Positions 1-9,208 of a stretch of DNA of 64,000 bases are shown one piece after another. The translations under genes were made by a program, and so were the position numbers. The notes below the pieces were generated by a model, which saw nothing but the letters and a program-made list of their open reading frames with translations, searched no databases and had not been told where the DNA came from. This DNA comes from Bradyrhizobium xenonodulans (GTDB lineage: Bacteria; Pseudomonadota; Alphaproteobacteria; Rhizobiales; Xanthobacteraceae): positions 1,766,501-1,830,500 of the forward strand of contig NZ_CP089391.1 of NCBI RefSeq assembly GCF_027594865.1, read 5' to 3'. Numbering within the stretch: the first letter of the stretch is position 1; the number at the start of each line of letters is the position of its first letter.

Positions 1-819
1 ACCATCACCTCGCGCAATGGCGTTGCCGTGCCGCTCCAGCAGATCGCCAAGATCGAGTATGCCCATGAGGAGCCGATCATGTGGCGGCGCAACCGCGACA
101 TGGCGATCACCGTGCGCTCGGACGTCGTCGACGGCGTGCAGGCGCCCGACGTCACCAATCAGATCACGCCGAAGCTGAAGGCGATCAAGGACCATCTCGA
201 GCCGGCCTACCGGATCGAGCCGGGCGGGGCCTTCGAGGAATCCGCCAAGGGCAATGCGTCGATCTTCATCCTCTTCCCGCTGATGGTCATGGTGATGCTG
301 ACGCTGCTGATGATCCAGCTTCAGAGCTTCTCGCGCCTGATCCTGGTGTTCCTGACCGCGCCGCTCGGCATCGTCGGCGCCTCCTTCGGCCTCAACGTCG
401 CCAACGCCCCGTTCGGCTTCGTGGCGCTGCTCGGCCTGATCGCGCTCGCCGGCATGATCATGCGCAACACGGTCATCCTGGTCGACCAGATCGAGACCGA
501 CGTTTCGCACGGCCTGACGCGCCGGGAGGCGATCGTGGAAGCGACCGTCCGCCGCGCCCGTCCGGTGGTTCTGACGGCGCTCGCCGCCATCCTCGCCATG
601 ATCCCGCTGTCGCGCTCGGCCTTCTGGGGCCCGATGGCGATCACGATCATGGGCGGCCTGTTCGTTGCGACCTTCCTGACGCTCTTGTACCTGCCGGGCC
701 TGTACGCCCTGTGGTTCAGGAAGAGCCTGGACGAGGCCGGCACCCCCGAGCAGCCTGCCGCGCCGCAGCATGGGAGCGATGACCATCCCGCAATTCCGCT
801 TGCTGAAGCAGCTGAATAA
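1..819 (+). CDS. RND efflux transporter, C-terminal part (cut by window start)
   Basis: The reading frame is open from base 1, so the gene starts outside the window; 272 residues are visible. After a short end of the periplasmic porter domain there are about five hydrophobic segments, including the stretch around GMIMRNTVILVDQIE (about residues 151-165), typical of the last membrane half of AcrB/MexB-type proton-driven pumps. These inner-membrane trimers export drugs, metals or lipophilic compounds with a periplasmic adaptor and outer-membrane channel; those partners would lie upstream and are not seen. Substrate cannot be told. A TetR regulator follows 33 bases downstream on the same strand and is its likely regulator. 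Confidence 0.9.
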   Translation, partial: TITSRNGVAVPLQQIAKIEYAHEEPIMWRRNRDMAITVRSDVVDGVQAPDVTNQITPKLKAIKDHLEPAYRIEPGGAFEESAKGNASIFILFPLMVMVMLTLLMIQLQSFSRLILVFLTAPLGIVGASFGLNVANAPFGFVALLGLIALAGMIMRNTVILVDQIETDVSHGLTRREAIVEATVRRARPVVLTALAAILAMIPLSRSAFWGPMAITIMGGLFVATFLTLLYLPGLYALWFRKSLDEAGTPEQPAAPQHGSDDHPAIPLAEAAE

Positions 820-852
820 ATGAGAAGACTACCGACGAACGAGTCCTGACTG

Positions 853-1452
853 ATGGCCCTGATTTCGGAACATATCGAAGGCGACACCCGGGACCGTATC
901 CTCGAGGTGGCCGAGCGGCTGTTCCGCCAGATCGGCTACCAGAAGACCACGGTCGGCGACATCGCCAAGGAGCTCAGGATGAGCCCCGCCAACGTGTATC
1001 GCTTCTTCGAATCGAAGAAGGCGATCCACCAGTCGGTGGCCCGGGGCTTGATGGGCGAGGTCGAGCTCGAAGCGCAGCGTATCGTGGCGAGGCCCGGTCC
1101 GGTGCTTCCGCGTTTCCGCGAGCTGCTCACCACCATCCATCGCATGAACACCGAGCGCTATGTCGGCGACAACAAGCTGCACGAGATGGTCGAGATCGCG
1201 ATGCAGGAGGACTGGGAGGTCTGCGTCGCCCATATGGAGCTGATCACCACGGCGATCGGCCAGATGATCGGGCAAGGCGTCGCCTCCGGCGAGTTCGAAG
1301 CGGGCGACCTGCAACTGGCCTCGATGTGCGCCTGCACCGCGATGATGCGCTTCTTCCACCCCCAGATGATCGCCCAGTGCGCCACCAAGCCGGGCCCGAC
1401 CATCGATCAGATGATCGATTTCGTCATCGCGGGATTGTCCCCGCACCACTGA
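853..1452 (+). CDS. TetR/AcrR family transcriptional regulator
   Basis: 199 residues. The N-terminal third (about residues 10-60) holds the TetR helix-turn-helix, with the pattern ILEVAERLFRQIGYQKTTV followed by IAKELRMSPANVYRFFESK. The C-terminal part is helical and variable, as expected for a ligand-binding and dimerisation domain. Its place directly after the RND pump gene suggests it represses that pump operon, with relief by a pump substrate; this is inference from position. Co-directional placement behind the pump is less common than divergent placement. No operator could be located because the pump promoter is outside the window. Confidence 0.88.
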   Translation: MALISEHIEGDTRDRILEVAERLFRQIGYQKTTVGDIAKELRMSPANVYRFFESKKAIHQSVARGLMGEVELEAQRIVARPGPVLPRFRELLTTIHRMNTERYVGDNKLHEMVEIAMQEDWEVCVAHMELITTAIGQMIGQGVASGEFEAGDLQLASMCACTAMMRFFHPQMIAQCATKPGPTIDQMIDFVIAGLSPHH

Positions 1453-1544
1453 CGGGCCGGGGGATCTGCTCTTATAAGCAGTCCGACCGGCCCTGGTGGC
1501 GGGTACGGACGGATCATCACACTCCGTCATGACGAGCGTAGCGC

Positions 1545-1657
1545 AACAATCCAGGCTGGGAGACCCTCCCCCTGAGGAGTGCGCCAAGGGCGCGCGTCTC
1601 GAAGGGCGAGGCGCGTTCCGCGCTCCTCAGGATGAGGAACGCAGAGCCTGGATTGTT
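1545..1657. repeat. Long inverted repeat in intergenic space (family C element)
   Basis: A 13-base arm AACAATCCAGGCT at 1545-1557 is repeated exactly as its reverse complement at 1645-1657. Between them lies a second palindromic section with CCTGAGGAG and CTCCTCAGGATGAGG. The element could fold into a long hairpin. A related element with the CTCAGGATGAGG / CCTCATCCTGAGG core occurs at 48911-49035. It sits just upstream of the flavin reductase gene, so it may lie in that mRNA's leader. Confidence 0.7.
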
Positions 1658-1693
1658 TCGCTGCGCTCGCAATTGACGGGAAGGAAACAGCGC

Positions 1694-2317
1694 GTGACCG
1701 ACAAAGACCTTTATTTCTACGAGCCCTCCAAGGGCCACGGCCTCAAGCACGATCCCTTCAACGCCATCATCGCGCCGCGGCCGATCGGCTGGATCTCCTC
1801 CCGCGACGCCAAGGGCCACGTTAACCTCGCGCCCTACAGCTTCTTCAACGCGTTCTGCTACGTGCCGCCGATCATCGGCTTCTCCTCCACCAACTGGAAG
1901 GACACGGTCTCGAACATGGAGCAGACCAGGGAGTTCGTCTGGAATCTCACCACGATGGACTTGGCCAAGCGCATGAATGCGACTGCCGCGCATGTCGGCC
2001 CCGAGGTCGATGAGTTCGAGATCGCCGGTCTCACCGCCGTGCCCGGCAGGCTCGTCAACGTGCCGCGCGTCGCCGAGAGCCCGGTCGCCTTCGAATGCAA
2101 GGTCTCCGACATCGTCCGCCTCAAGGGCGCCGACGGCAAGGAGGCCGACGCCTGGCTGACGCTCGGCGAGGTCGTCGCCGTCCACATCGACAAGGCCATG
2201 ATCAAGGACGGCGTCTACCAGACCGCTGCCGCCCGCCCGATTGTCCGCGCCGGCCGGCGCGGCGACTATTTCGAGATCAAGCCGGAAAACATGTTCGAGA
2301 TGGTGCGGCCGGATTAG
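1694..2317 (+). CDS. Flavin reductase family protein
   Basis: 207 residues from a GTG start at 1694. The frame stays open back to 1496, but that part is made of the inverted repeat at 1545-1657 and is not protein-like, so the shorter start is preferred. The sequence has the FMN-binding split-barrel pattern of the flavin reductase-like domain: ARPIGWISSRDAKGHVNLAPYSFFNAF near the N-terminus and a conserved VAESPVAFECKV region in the middle. Members bind FMN and either reduce free flavin for a partner oxygenase or act on small substrates. No partner oxygenase is adjacent, so the substrate is unknown. It appears to be a single-gene unit. Confidence 0.85.
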   Translation: MTDKDLYFYEPSKGHGLKHDPFNAIIAPRPIGWISSRDAKGHVNLAPYSFFNAFCYVPPIIGFSSTNWKDTVSNMEQTREFVWNLTTMDLAKRMNATAAHVGPEVDEFEIAGLTAVPGRLVNVPRVAESPVAFECKVSDIVRLKGADGKEADAWLTLGEVVAVHIDKAMIKDGVYQTAAARPIVRAGRRGDYFEIKPENMFEMVRPD

Positions 2318-2338
2318 GCCAAACCGCCGATCTCTCCA

Positions 2339-2432
2339 CGTCATTCCGGGGCGACGCGTAGCGTCGAGCCCGGAATCCATGCTCCCGATCGTGGTTCTGG
2401 ATAGCTCACACTTCGCGTGCCCGGAATGACGG
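2339..2432. repeat. Intergenic palindromic repeat, family B, copy 1
   Basis: Begins with CGTCATTCCGGGGCG and ends with CCCGGAATGACGG, giving complementary ends around a less conserved centre that contains GAGCCCGGAATCCATG. A second copy with the same outer arms is at 9094-9201. Its position downstream of the flavin reductase and upstream of fadE suggests a dispersed REP-like element. The rest of the gap (2433-2599) holds part of a CCCTCACCCTCTCCCGG motif also found at 9757-9908. Confidence 0.7.
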
Positions 2433-2599
2433 CGTGGCATTCAGCCCCTCACCCTCTCCCGGAACTGCCCCCACGCCCCGGCCGTTATGGTCCCGGGGGC
2501 GGCCGCCCGGCCGCGTCAATTTTGCTGGCGAAGTGTTCGCCTCCGCCAGCCAGTTTCCGCTAAAATGCCCGACAACCGCGCCGATGCATGAGGTCAGCC

Positions 2600-4867
2600 A
2601 TGAGCTTCCGCCGCGACACCCTGACAAAGCCGATCTTCTCCTGGGCGCGCGGCGTGCTGCCGGCGATGTCCGACACCGAGCGCGAGGCGCTGGAGGCGGG
2701 TGACGTCTGGTGGGACGCCGATCTCTTCACGGGCAATCCCGACTGGTCGAAGCTGCTCAAAATCGCGCCGGCCAAATTGACCGCCGAGGAGCAAGCCTTC
2801 CTCGACGGCCCCGTCGACGAGCTCTGCGCCATGCTCGACGAGTGGAAGATCTTCTGGGAATGGCGCGACCTGCCGCCGGACGTCTGGCATTTCGTCAAGC
2901 GCGAAAAATTCTTCGGCATGATCGTTCCGAAGGAATTTGGCGGCCTCGGCTTCTCGCCCTACGCGCATTCGGAAGTCGTGCGGAAGATCTCGACCCGCTC
3001 CATCGCCGCCGCCGTCACCGTGATGGTGCCGAACTCGCTCGGCCCCGGGGAGCTCCTGATGCGGTTCGGCACCAAAGAACAACAAGGGCGCTGGCTGCCG
3101 CGCCTCGCCGATGGCCGCGACATTCCCTGCTTCGGTCTCACCAGTCCCGAGGCCGGCTCCGACGCCGCCTCGATGATCGACACCGGGATCATCTGCAAGG
3201 GCGAGTTCGAGGGCAGCGAGGTCATTGGACTGAGGCTCAACTGGCACAAGCGATACATCACGCTCGGTCCCGTCGCGACGCTCCTGGGCCTCGCCTTCAA
3301 GGCCTATGACCCCGATCATCTCGTCGGCAGCCAGGAGGAGCTCGGCATCACCGTGGCGCTGATCCCGACCAATCTGCCGGGCGTCGAGATCGGCCATCGC
3401 CATCTGCCGTCGATGCAGGTGTTCCAGAACGGCCCGAACCGGGGCCGCGACGTCTTCATCCCGCTCGACTATGTCATCGGGGGCCAAGAGCGCCTCGGTC
3501 AGGGCTGGAAGATGCTGATGACGGCGCTCGCCGCCGGCCGCGGCATCTCGCTGCCGTCGCTCTCGGCAGCCGGCGCCGCCTATGCCGCGCGCACGACCGG
3601 CGCCTATGCCCGCATCCGCGAGCAGTTCGGCATCTCCATCTCGAAATTCGAGGGCGTCGAGGAGCCGCTCGCGCGCATCGTCGCGACCGCCTATCAGCTC
3701 GATGCGGCGCGCCGGCTCACCTGCGCAGCGCTGAATGCGGGCGTCCACCCCGCCGTCATCTCCGGCATCATGAAGCTGCACGCGACCGAGCGGATGCGTG
3801 TCTCGGTCGACGACGCCATGGACATTCATGGCGGCAAGGCCGTGATCGACGGTCCGCAAAACTATCTCGGCAATCTGCACCGCGCCGTGCCGGTCGGCAT
3901 CACGGTCGAGGGCGCCAACATCCTCACCCGCAATCTCATCGTGTTCGGGCAGGGCGCCATCCGCGCGCATCCCTATCTGCTCGACGAGATGAATGCGCTC
4001 GCCGACACCGATCGCGAGCGCGGGCTCACTGCGTTCGACAAGGCGTTCTGGAAGCATGTCAGCCACAGCTTCAATACGTTGCTACGTGCCTTCGGCCGGA
4101 GCTGGACCTTTGGCGCGTTTGCACTCGCGCCGGACGCGGGCGATGCCACGCCTTTCTATCGCCAGCTCTCGCGCTACTCCGCGGCGTTCGCGCTCTGCGC
4201 CGACATGGCGCTGCTGACACTCGGCGGCGCGCTCAAGCGCAAGGAGATGCTGTCGGCGCGCTTCGGCGACATCCTCTCCGAACTGTATCTGCTGTCGGCC
4301 GCGCTGAAACGCTGGCAGGACGAGGGCCGGCAGAAGGAGGATTTTGCAGCGCTCGAATGGTGCATGGCGACGGGCTTTCGGACCATCGAAAACCGGCTTG
4401 CCGAAATCCTCGCCAACCTGCCCAACCGCTTTGTCGCTGTCATCCTCAAGCTCGTCGTCCAGCCGTTCGGTGCGCGCGTGCTCGGTCCCTCCGACCGCGT
4501 CGTGCACCAATGCGCAAGCCTGGTGCTGGAGCCGTCAGCGGCGCGCGAGCGCCTGACGCCGGATCTGGCCCATGTCGACGATGATGGCGGCTTTGCCCGG
4601 CTGGAGCGCGCGTTCAAGCTGGTTGCAGAAGCCGATGCGATCGCCAAGCGCATGCGTGCTGCACATTTAAGCGACTGGAAGGACGGCGTTGCCAAAGGCG
4701 TGATCACGCAGGCCGAGGGCGAGCAGCTATCCACCGCTCACGAAGCCGTCACAAAAGTGATCGAGGTCGACGATTTTGCGCCGGAGGCGCTGTCGCCGAT
4801 TTACAAGAAAACCGGCGATGTGCATCAGTTCTTCCAGGAACTCGGAGAGCAGAGGGCGGCGAGCTGA
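2600..4867 (+). CDS. fadE: Acyl-CoA dehydrogenase, FadE type
   Basis: 755 residues from ATG 2600; an in-frame ATG at 2588 is also possible. This is the long FadE form (E. coli FadE is about 814 residues), not the usual 380-residue dehydrogenase. The acyl-CoA dehydrogenase core lies at about residues 80-450, with FGLTSPEAGSDAASM (middle domain) and the VEGANILTRNLIVFGQGAIR stretch that carries the family's catalytic glutamate region. The rest matches the FadE-specific C-terminal extension (DUF1974). It is a flavoprotein that makes the trans-2-enoyl-CoA in the first step of beta-oxidation. First gene of an operon whose next gene starts inside its stop codon. Confidence 0.93.
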   Translation: MSFRRDTLTKPIFSWARGVLPAMSDTEREALEAGDVWWDADLFTGNPDWSKLLKIAPAKLTAEEQAFLDGPVDELCAMLDEWKIFWEWRDLPPDVWHFVKREKFFGMIVPKEFGGLGFSPYAHSEVVRKISTRSIAAAVTVMVPNSLGPGELLMRFGTKEQQGRWLPRLADGRDIPCFGLTSPEAGSDAASMIDTGIICKGEFEGSEVIGLRLNWHKRYITLGPVATLLGLAFKAYDPDHLVGSQEELGITVALIPTNLPGVEIGHRHLPSMQVFQNGPNRGRDVFIPLDYVIGGQERLGQGWKMLMTALAAGRGISLPSLSAAGAAYAARTTGAYARIREQFGISISKFEGVEEPLARIVATAYQLDAARRLTCAALNAGVHPAVISGIMKLHATERMRVSVDDAMDIHGGKAVIDGPQNYLGNLHRAVPVGITVEGANILTRNLIVFGQGAIRAHPYLLDEMNALADTDRERGLTAFDKAFWKHVSHSFNTLLRAFGRSWTFGAFALAPDAGDATPFYRQLSRYSAAFALCADMALLTLGGALKRKEMLSARFGDILSELYLLSAALKRWQDEGRQKEDFAALEWCMATGFRTIENRLAEILANLPNRFVAVILKLVVQPFGARVLGPSDRVVHQCASLVLEPSAARERLTPDLAHVDDDGGFARLERAFKLVAEADAIAKRMRAAHLSDWKDGVAKGVITQAEGEQLSTAHEAVTKVIEVDDFAPEALSPIYKKTGDVHQFFQELGEQRAAS

Positions 4868-6150
4868 TGGCACGACCGGTTTTCATCGTCGACGGCAGCC
4901 GGACGCCGTTTCTGAAGGCGCGCTCCGGACCGGGGCCGTTCACGCCGGTCGATCTCGCCGTGCAGTGCGGACGTCCGCTGCTGGCGCGCCAGCCGTTTTC
5001 ACCTGCCGATTTCGACCAGGTCATCCTCGGCTGTGTCAACGTGATCGCCGACGAGATGAACCCGGCCCGCGTCGCGGCGCTCCGGCTCGGCATGGGCGAG
5101 GACATGGTCGCCTTCACCGTGCAGATCAATTGCGGCTCAGGCATGCAGTCGATCGACACCGCCTATCGCTACATCCGCGAGGGGCACGCCGACTTGATCC
5201 TGGCCGGCGGCACCGAGGCGCTGAGCCACGCCCCGCTGGTCTGGCCGAATTCCGGTGTGCGCTGGTTCGCCGGCCTCGCCACCGCCAAGGGCGTGGCGGC
5301 GAAGCTTGCGGCTGCGTTCAAGCTACGGCCGCGTTATCTCAAGCCGATCATCGGCCTCGAGCGCGGCCTGACCGATCCCATCACCGAGTTGAACATGGGC
5401 CAGACCGCCGAGGTCGTCGGCCACCTCTTCGGCATTACGCGCGCACAGGCCGATGCCTACGCGGCCGAGAGCCATCGCCGGCTCGCGCATGCGCAGACGT
5501 CGGGTTTTCTGAAGGGTGAGGTTGAGACCGCATTCTCCCGCGACGGCAAGTTCTTCGACCACGACGACGGCGTTCGGCCGGATTCCACGGCCGAGACCCT
5601 CGCAAAGCTCCGGCCGGTATTCGAGCGCCCCTGGGGCCAGGTCACCGCCGGCAATTCCTCGCAGATCACCGATGGCGCCTCCTGGGTGATCCTCGCTTCT
5701 GATGCGGCGGTGGCCAAGCACAGACTGACGCCGAAGGCCGCCATCGTCGACAGCAACTGGGCCGCGCTCGATCCTGGCATCATGGGGCTCGGTCCCGTGA
5801 TGTCGGCAACGCCGCTGCTCCAGCGCAACGACCTCACCATCAAGGACGTCGACACCTGGGAGCTGAACGAGGCCTTCGCCACGCAAGTGCTCGGCTGCCT
5901 CGCTGCCTGGAACGACGACAAGTTCTGCCGCGAGATTCTTGGGCTCGACGGCGCCGCCGGCGAGATCGACCGTGACAAGCTCAACGTCGACGGCGGCGCG
6001 ATCTCGCTCGGCCATCCCGTCGGCACCTCCGGCAACCGCATCGTGCTGCATCTCGTCAACGCGATGAAGCGGCTCGGCACGCGGCGCGGAATTGCCACCG
6101 AATGCATCGGCGGCGGGCTCGGCGGCGCCATGCTGATCGAGGCGGTGTGA
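4867..6150 (+). CDS. fadI: Acetyl-CoA C-acyltransferase (thiolase)
   Basis: 427 residues; its ATG shares one base with the fadE stop. Thiolase signatures are complete: the nucleophilic cysteine in QINCGSGMQSID near residue 90, the histidine in GGAISLGHPVGTSGNR and the second cysteine in ECIGGGLGGAM at the C-terminus. It cleaves 3-ketoacyl-CoA with CoA to release acetyl-CoA. Being next to the FadJ-type gene, it should be the FadI-like partner, as FadI and FadJ form a complex in other proteobacteria; the FadI name rests on this context. Translational coupling to fadE is likely. Confidence 0.9.
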   Translation: MARPVFIVDGSRTPFLKARSGPGPFTPVDLAVQCGRPLLARQPFSPADFDQVILGCVNVIADEMNPARVAALRLGMGEDMVAFTVQINCGSGMQSIDTAYRYIREGHADLILAGGTEALSHAPLVWPNSGVRWFAGLATAKGVAAKLAAAFKLRPRYLKPIIGLERGLTDPITELNMGQTAEVVGHLFGITRAQADAYAAESHRRLAHAQTSGFLKGEVETAFSRDGKFFDHDDGVRPDSTAETLAKLRPVFERPWGQVTAGNSSQITDGASWVILASDAAVAKHRLTPKAAIVDSNWAALDPGIMGLGPVMSATPLLQRNDLTIKDVDTWELNEAFATQVLGCLAAWNDDKFCREILGLDGAAGEIDRDKLNVDGGAISLGHPVGTSGNRIVLHLVNAMKRLGTRRGIATECIGGGLGGAMLIEAV

Positions 6151-6152
6151 CC

Positions 6153-8249
6153 ATGGATTCGAAGATCATGACCGTGCTCGGCGATCGCGTGCTCGAGCTG
6201 GGACCAAAGCCTGCGACCGACAGCCCGTACAAGCACTTCAAGCTGACGCGCGATGCCGATGGTGTCGCCTGGCTGCTGTTCGACCGCGCCGACGCCAGCG
6301 CCAACACGCTGTCCTCGGACGTGATGGAGGAGTTCGACGCCGTGCTTGCGGCGATCGAGACCGAGCGCCCCGCCGGCCTCGTGATCCGCTCGGCAAAACC
6401 GTCCGGCTTCATCGCGGGCGCTGACGTCAATGAGTTCCGCGGCGCGTCCGACTCCGAGATCGTGGAGACGCGTATCCGCGCTGCGCATGCGGTGGTCGAT
6501 CATCTGGAAGCCTTGAAGCTGCCGACGGTTGCGGTCATCCACGGCTTCTGCCTCGGCGGCGGGCTGGAGGTCGCGCTGGCCTGCCAGTCGCGCATTGCCA
6601 TCGACGGCGCGCGCTTCGGCTTTCCGGAGGTGATGCTCGGCCTGCATCCGGGCCTCGGCGGCACCGCGCGGTTTACGTCGCTGGTCAATCCGCCCCAGTC
6701 GATGGCGCTGATGCTGACCGGCCGCACCATCGATGCGCGCCGCGCCAGATCGCTCGGCCTTGTCGACACCGTGACGCAGGAGCGTCATGTCCGTAACGCG
6801 GTCAAGGATGCGCTGTTCGGCCGCCTGAAGCGGGCGCGTCCGGGCGTTCTGACGCGTGCAGCGAACTTCGGTCCCGTACGCGGGCTCTTGGCGAAACGCA
6901 TGCGCTCGGAAGCCGTAAAGGCTGCGTCCCGCGAGCACTATCCGGCGCCTTACGCGCTGATCGATCTCTGGGAGACGCATGGCGGCAGCAAGGCCGCGAT
7001 GCTGAAGGCCGAGCAGGCCTCGTTCGCCAAATTGATGGTGACGCCGACCGCGCAGAATTTGATCCGGGTGTTCTTCTTGCGCGAGCAGATGAAGAAAACG
7101 GCCGGCAGCGGGAATGCGATCAAGCACGTCCACGTCATCGGCGCCGGCGCCATGGGCGGCGACATCGCGGCTTGGGTAGCGGGGCAGGGGCTGCGCGTCT
7201 CGCTGGCCGACATGAAGGCGGAGCCGATCGCAGGCGCGGTGAAGCGTGCGGCCGAGCTCTACGGCAAGATCATCCGCAAGCCGACCGAGGTGCGGGACGC
7301 ACTCGATCGGCTCATCCCCGACATGGACGGCGAAGGCGTCCGCAACGCCGATCTCATCATCGAGGCGGTGCCGGAAAAGCTGGAGCTGAAGCAGAAGGTC
7401 TATGCCGGCCTCGAGCCCAGGATGAAGCCGGGCGCGATCCTTGCGACCAACACGTCGAGCATTCCGCTCCAGGATCTCCGCACCACGCTGGCGCGGCCGG
7501 AGCGGCTGGTCGGCCTGCATTTCTTCAATCCGGTGTCGCGGCTGCAACTGGTGGAGGTCGTTAGCCATGATGGCAACGATGCGCAGGTCCTGAAAGAAGC
7601 GCTCGCCTTCGTCGGCGCGATCGACCGCCTGCCGCTCTCCGTGAAAAGCTCCCCCGGCTTCCTCGTCAACCGCGCGCTGACGCCCTACATGCTGGAAGCG
7701 ATGGTGATGCTGGACGAGAAGATCGACCAGCGCCTGATCGACGCGGCCGCCGAGCAGTTCGGCATGCCGATGGGGCCGATCGAGCTTGCCGACCAGGTCG
7801 GGCTCGATATCTGCCTCGACGTTGGCGACATGCTGCGCACCAAATTCGGCGATCTGCTGCCGCCGACGCCGGCCTGGCTGCGCGAGAAGGTCGCCAAGGG
7901 CGAGCTCGGCCGCAAGTCCGGCAAGGGATTTTACACCTGGAAGGACGGCAAGGCGGAGAAGGCACCGCTGCCCGAGACCGGCCCGCGCGTCACCGACCAG
8001 ATGATCGATCGCCTGGTGCTGCCGATGTCGAACGTCTGCGTCGCGGCGCTGCGCGAGGGCATCGTCGATGACCCTGACACCGTCGACGGCGCCATGATCT
8101 TCGGCACGGGTTACGCGCCGTTCCGCGGCGGCCCGCTGAACTATGCGCGCACGCGCGGCGTGGAAAATGTTGTATCGACGCTGCGCGCGCTGGCCGAGCG
8201 ATTCGGCGATCGCTTTGCGCCCGATCCCGGCTGGGACAATTTCAAGTGA
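6153..8249 (+). CDS. fadJ: 3-hydroxyacyl-CoA dehydrogenase / enoyl-CoA hydratase, multifunctional
   Basis: 698 residues, starting two bases after the thiolase stop; an upstream in-frame start at 6102 would overlap the thiolase and is not preferred. The N-terminal crotonase domain (about 20-210) has FIAGADVNEF for the oxyanion hole and two glutamates in LGGGLEVALAC and FGFPEVMLGLHPG. The NAD-binding domain starts near residue 325 with VHVIGAGAMGGDIAAW, followed by the C-terminal dehydrogenase domain with HFFNPVSRLQLVEV. It performs the hydration and 3-hydroxyacyl oxidation steps of beta-oxidation. Order and spacing show it is co-transcribed with fadE and the thiolase. Confidence 0.93.
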   Translation: MDSKIMTVLGDRVLELGPKPATDSPYKHFKLTRDADGVAWLLFDRADASANTLSSDVMEEFDAVLAAIETERPAGLVIRSAKPSGFIAGADVNEFRGASDSEIVETRIRAAHAVVDHLEALKLPTVAVIHGFCLGGGLEVALACQSRIAIDGARFGFPEVMLGLHPGLGGTARFTSLVNPPQSMALMLTGRTIDARRARSLGLVDTVTQERHVRNAVKDALFGRLKRARPGVLTRAANFGPVRGLLAKRMRSEAVKAASREHYPAPYALIDLWETHGGSKAAMLKAEQASFAKLMVTPTAQNLIRVFFLREQMKKTAGSGNAIKHVHVIGAGAMGGDIAAWVAGQGLRVSLADMKAEPIAGAVKRAAELYGKIIRKPTEVRDALDRLIPDMDGEGVRNADLIIEAVPEKLELKQKVYAGLEPRMKPGAILATNTSSIPLQDLRTTLARPERLVGLHFFNPVSRLQLVEVVSHDGNDAQVLKEALAFVGAIDRLPLSVKSSPGFLVNRALTPYMLEAMVMLDEKIDQRLIDAAAEQFGMPMGPIELADQVGLDICLDVGDMLRTKFGDLLPPTPAWLREKVAKGELGRKSGKGFYTWKDGKAEKAPLPETGPRVTDQMIDRLVLPMSNVCVAALREGIVDDPDTVDGAMIFGTGYAPFRGGPLNYARTRGVENVVSTLRALAERFGDRFAPDPGWDNFK

Positions 8250-8256
8250 GAGGCAC

Positions 8257-8667
8257 ATGACCGAAACGTCCGACACCGAGCCGAGCGGCGATCTCTGCAT
8301 CCGCACGCTGGCGATGCCCGCCGACACCAACGCCAATGGCGACATTTTCGGTGGCTGGCTGCTCAGCCAGATGGACGTCGGCGGCGGCGTGTTCGCATCG
8401 AAGGTTGCGCGATCGCGCACGGTCACGGTCGCGATCGAGGCGATGAATTTTCGCAAAGCGGTCTATGTCGGCGATCTCGTCTCGGTCTACGCCAATCTCG
8501 TCCGCGTGGGCCGGACCTCGATGACCGTGCATCTCGAAGCCTGGGCGTTGCGGCGCAGGGAGCTCCAGCCGATCCTGGTGACCGACGGCAATTTCACCTA
8601 TGTCTCGATCGACGACGACGGGCGCCCGCAAGCGATCCAGCGCAACGATCCGCCGATCGCGACGTAA
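8257..8667 (+). CDS. Acyl-CoA thioesterase, YciA-like hotdog fold
   Basis: 136 residues from ATG 8257, seven bases after the fadJ stop. The pattern MPADTNANGDIFGGWLLSQMD is characteristic of YciA/BFIT-type hotdog thioesterases, in which the aspartate in NGDIFGG is part of the active site. It hydrolyses acyl-CoA to free acid and CoA. As the last gene of the fad operon it could release CoA from stalled intermediates during fatty acid breakdown; this role is inferred from position. The start is chosen because the frame upstream lies inside fadJ. Confidence 0.88.
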   Translation: MTETSDTEPSGDLCIRTLAMPADTNANGDIFGGWLLSQMDVGGGVFASKVARSRTVTVAIEAMNFRKAVYVGDLVSVYANLVRVGRTSMTVHLEAWALRRRELQPILVTDGNFTYVSIDDDGRPQAIQRNDPPIAT

Positions 8668-8890
8668 TCGCGCGCGGCTTTGCGCCTCATCTCACGAAGA
8701 TGTGCAGCAACGCAAAACGCGGCGCCGATGAGTCAACGCGTCGCGGCTTCGCCAACAACCAGTCATAAAACGGATGAGGTCTCGGCGTACTCAGTTGCCT
8801 GTCGATTCGGGGTGGAAACGGCCTCAAGATGCCCAGGAACCTTTGGGCAGGCATGCCGTTATTTGCCCGCACTGAGGGAATCCACGGACC

Positions 8891-9082
8891 ATGTCGGATA
8901 GCTACATCATCGAAGTCGATTCGCAGACCGCAGGTATCGTCGTTCGTTCTCAAGGAGGCTACTGCTTCTTCGCCTCATCCCACCCGTTCAACCGTCTCGA
9001 AGGCCAGCTCTTCCGCAACGCCCGCGAAGCGGAGCGCGCGGCGCGCAAGCTGATTAACGGTGATGTGAAGGAGGCGGCGTAA
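8891..9082 (+). CDS. Small conserved-looking hypothetical protein
   Basis: 63 residues, from ATG 8891. I do not recognise a named family. The sequence begins MSDSYIIEVDSQTAGIVVRS and continues with an aromatic-rich centre (GGYCFFASSHPFNRLEGQ) and an Ala/Arg helix with EAERAARKL. It has no signal peptide and no membrane segment, so it should be cytoplasmic. The composition is not that of a frame shadow, and no other gene overlaps it. It stands alone, 223 bases after the thioesterase, with a family B repeat right behind it. Confidence 0.6.
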   Translation: MSDSYIIEVDSQTAGIVVRSQGGYCFFASSHPFNRLEGQLFRNAREAERAARKLINGDVKEAA

Positions 9083-9093
9083 GCGCCGCGCTT

Positions 9094-9201
9094 GTCATTC
9101 CGGGGCGCGCGAAAAGCGCGAGCCCGGAATCTATCTCGCTGCAGAAATTGCCGACCTATGGATCCCGGGCCTGCGCCTTTCGGCGCGTCCCCGGAATGAC
9201 G
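9094..9201. repeat. Intergenic palindromic repeat, family B, copy 2
   Basis: Starts GTCATTCCGGGGCGCGCG and ends GTCCCCGGAATGACG, with an internal GAGCCCGGAATC and CGGGCCTGCGCC; outer arms are complementary. It matches the element at 2339-2432 in arms and internal motif. It lies between the small gene at 8891 and the convergent NTF2-like gene, so it could also act as a transcription barrier. Confidence 0.7.
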
Positions 9202-9208
9202 TGGTTGG

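Noticed and set aside
5457..8456. Open frame of about 1000 codons on the minus strand
   Set aside because: It lies antisense to the thiolase, fadJ and thioesterase genes, is rich in Arg, Ala, His and Asp in the way of GC-rich shadows, and shows no domain.
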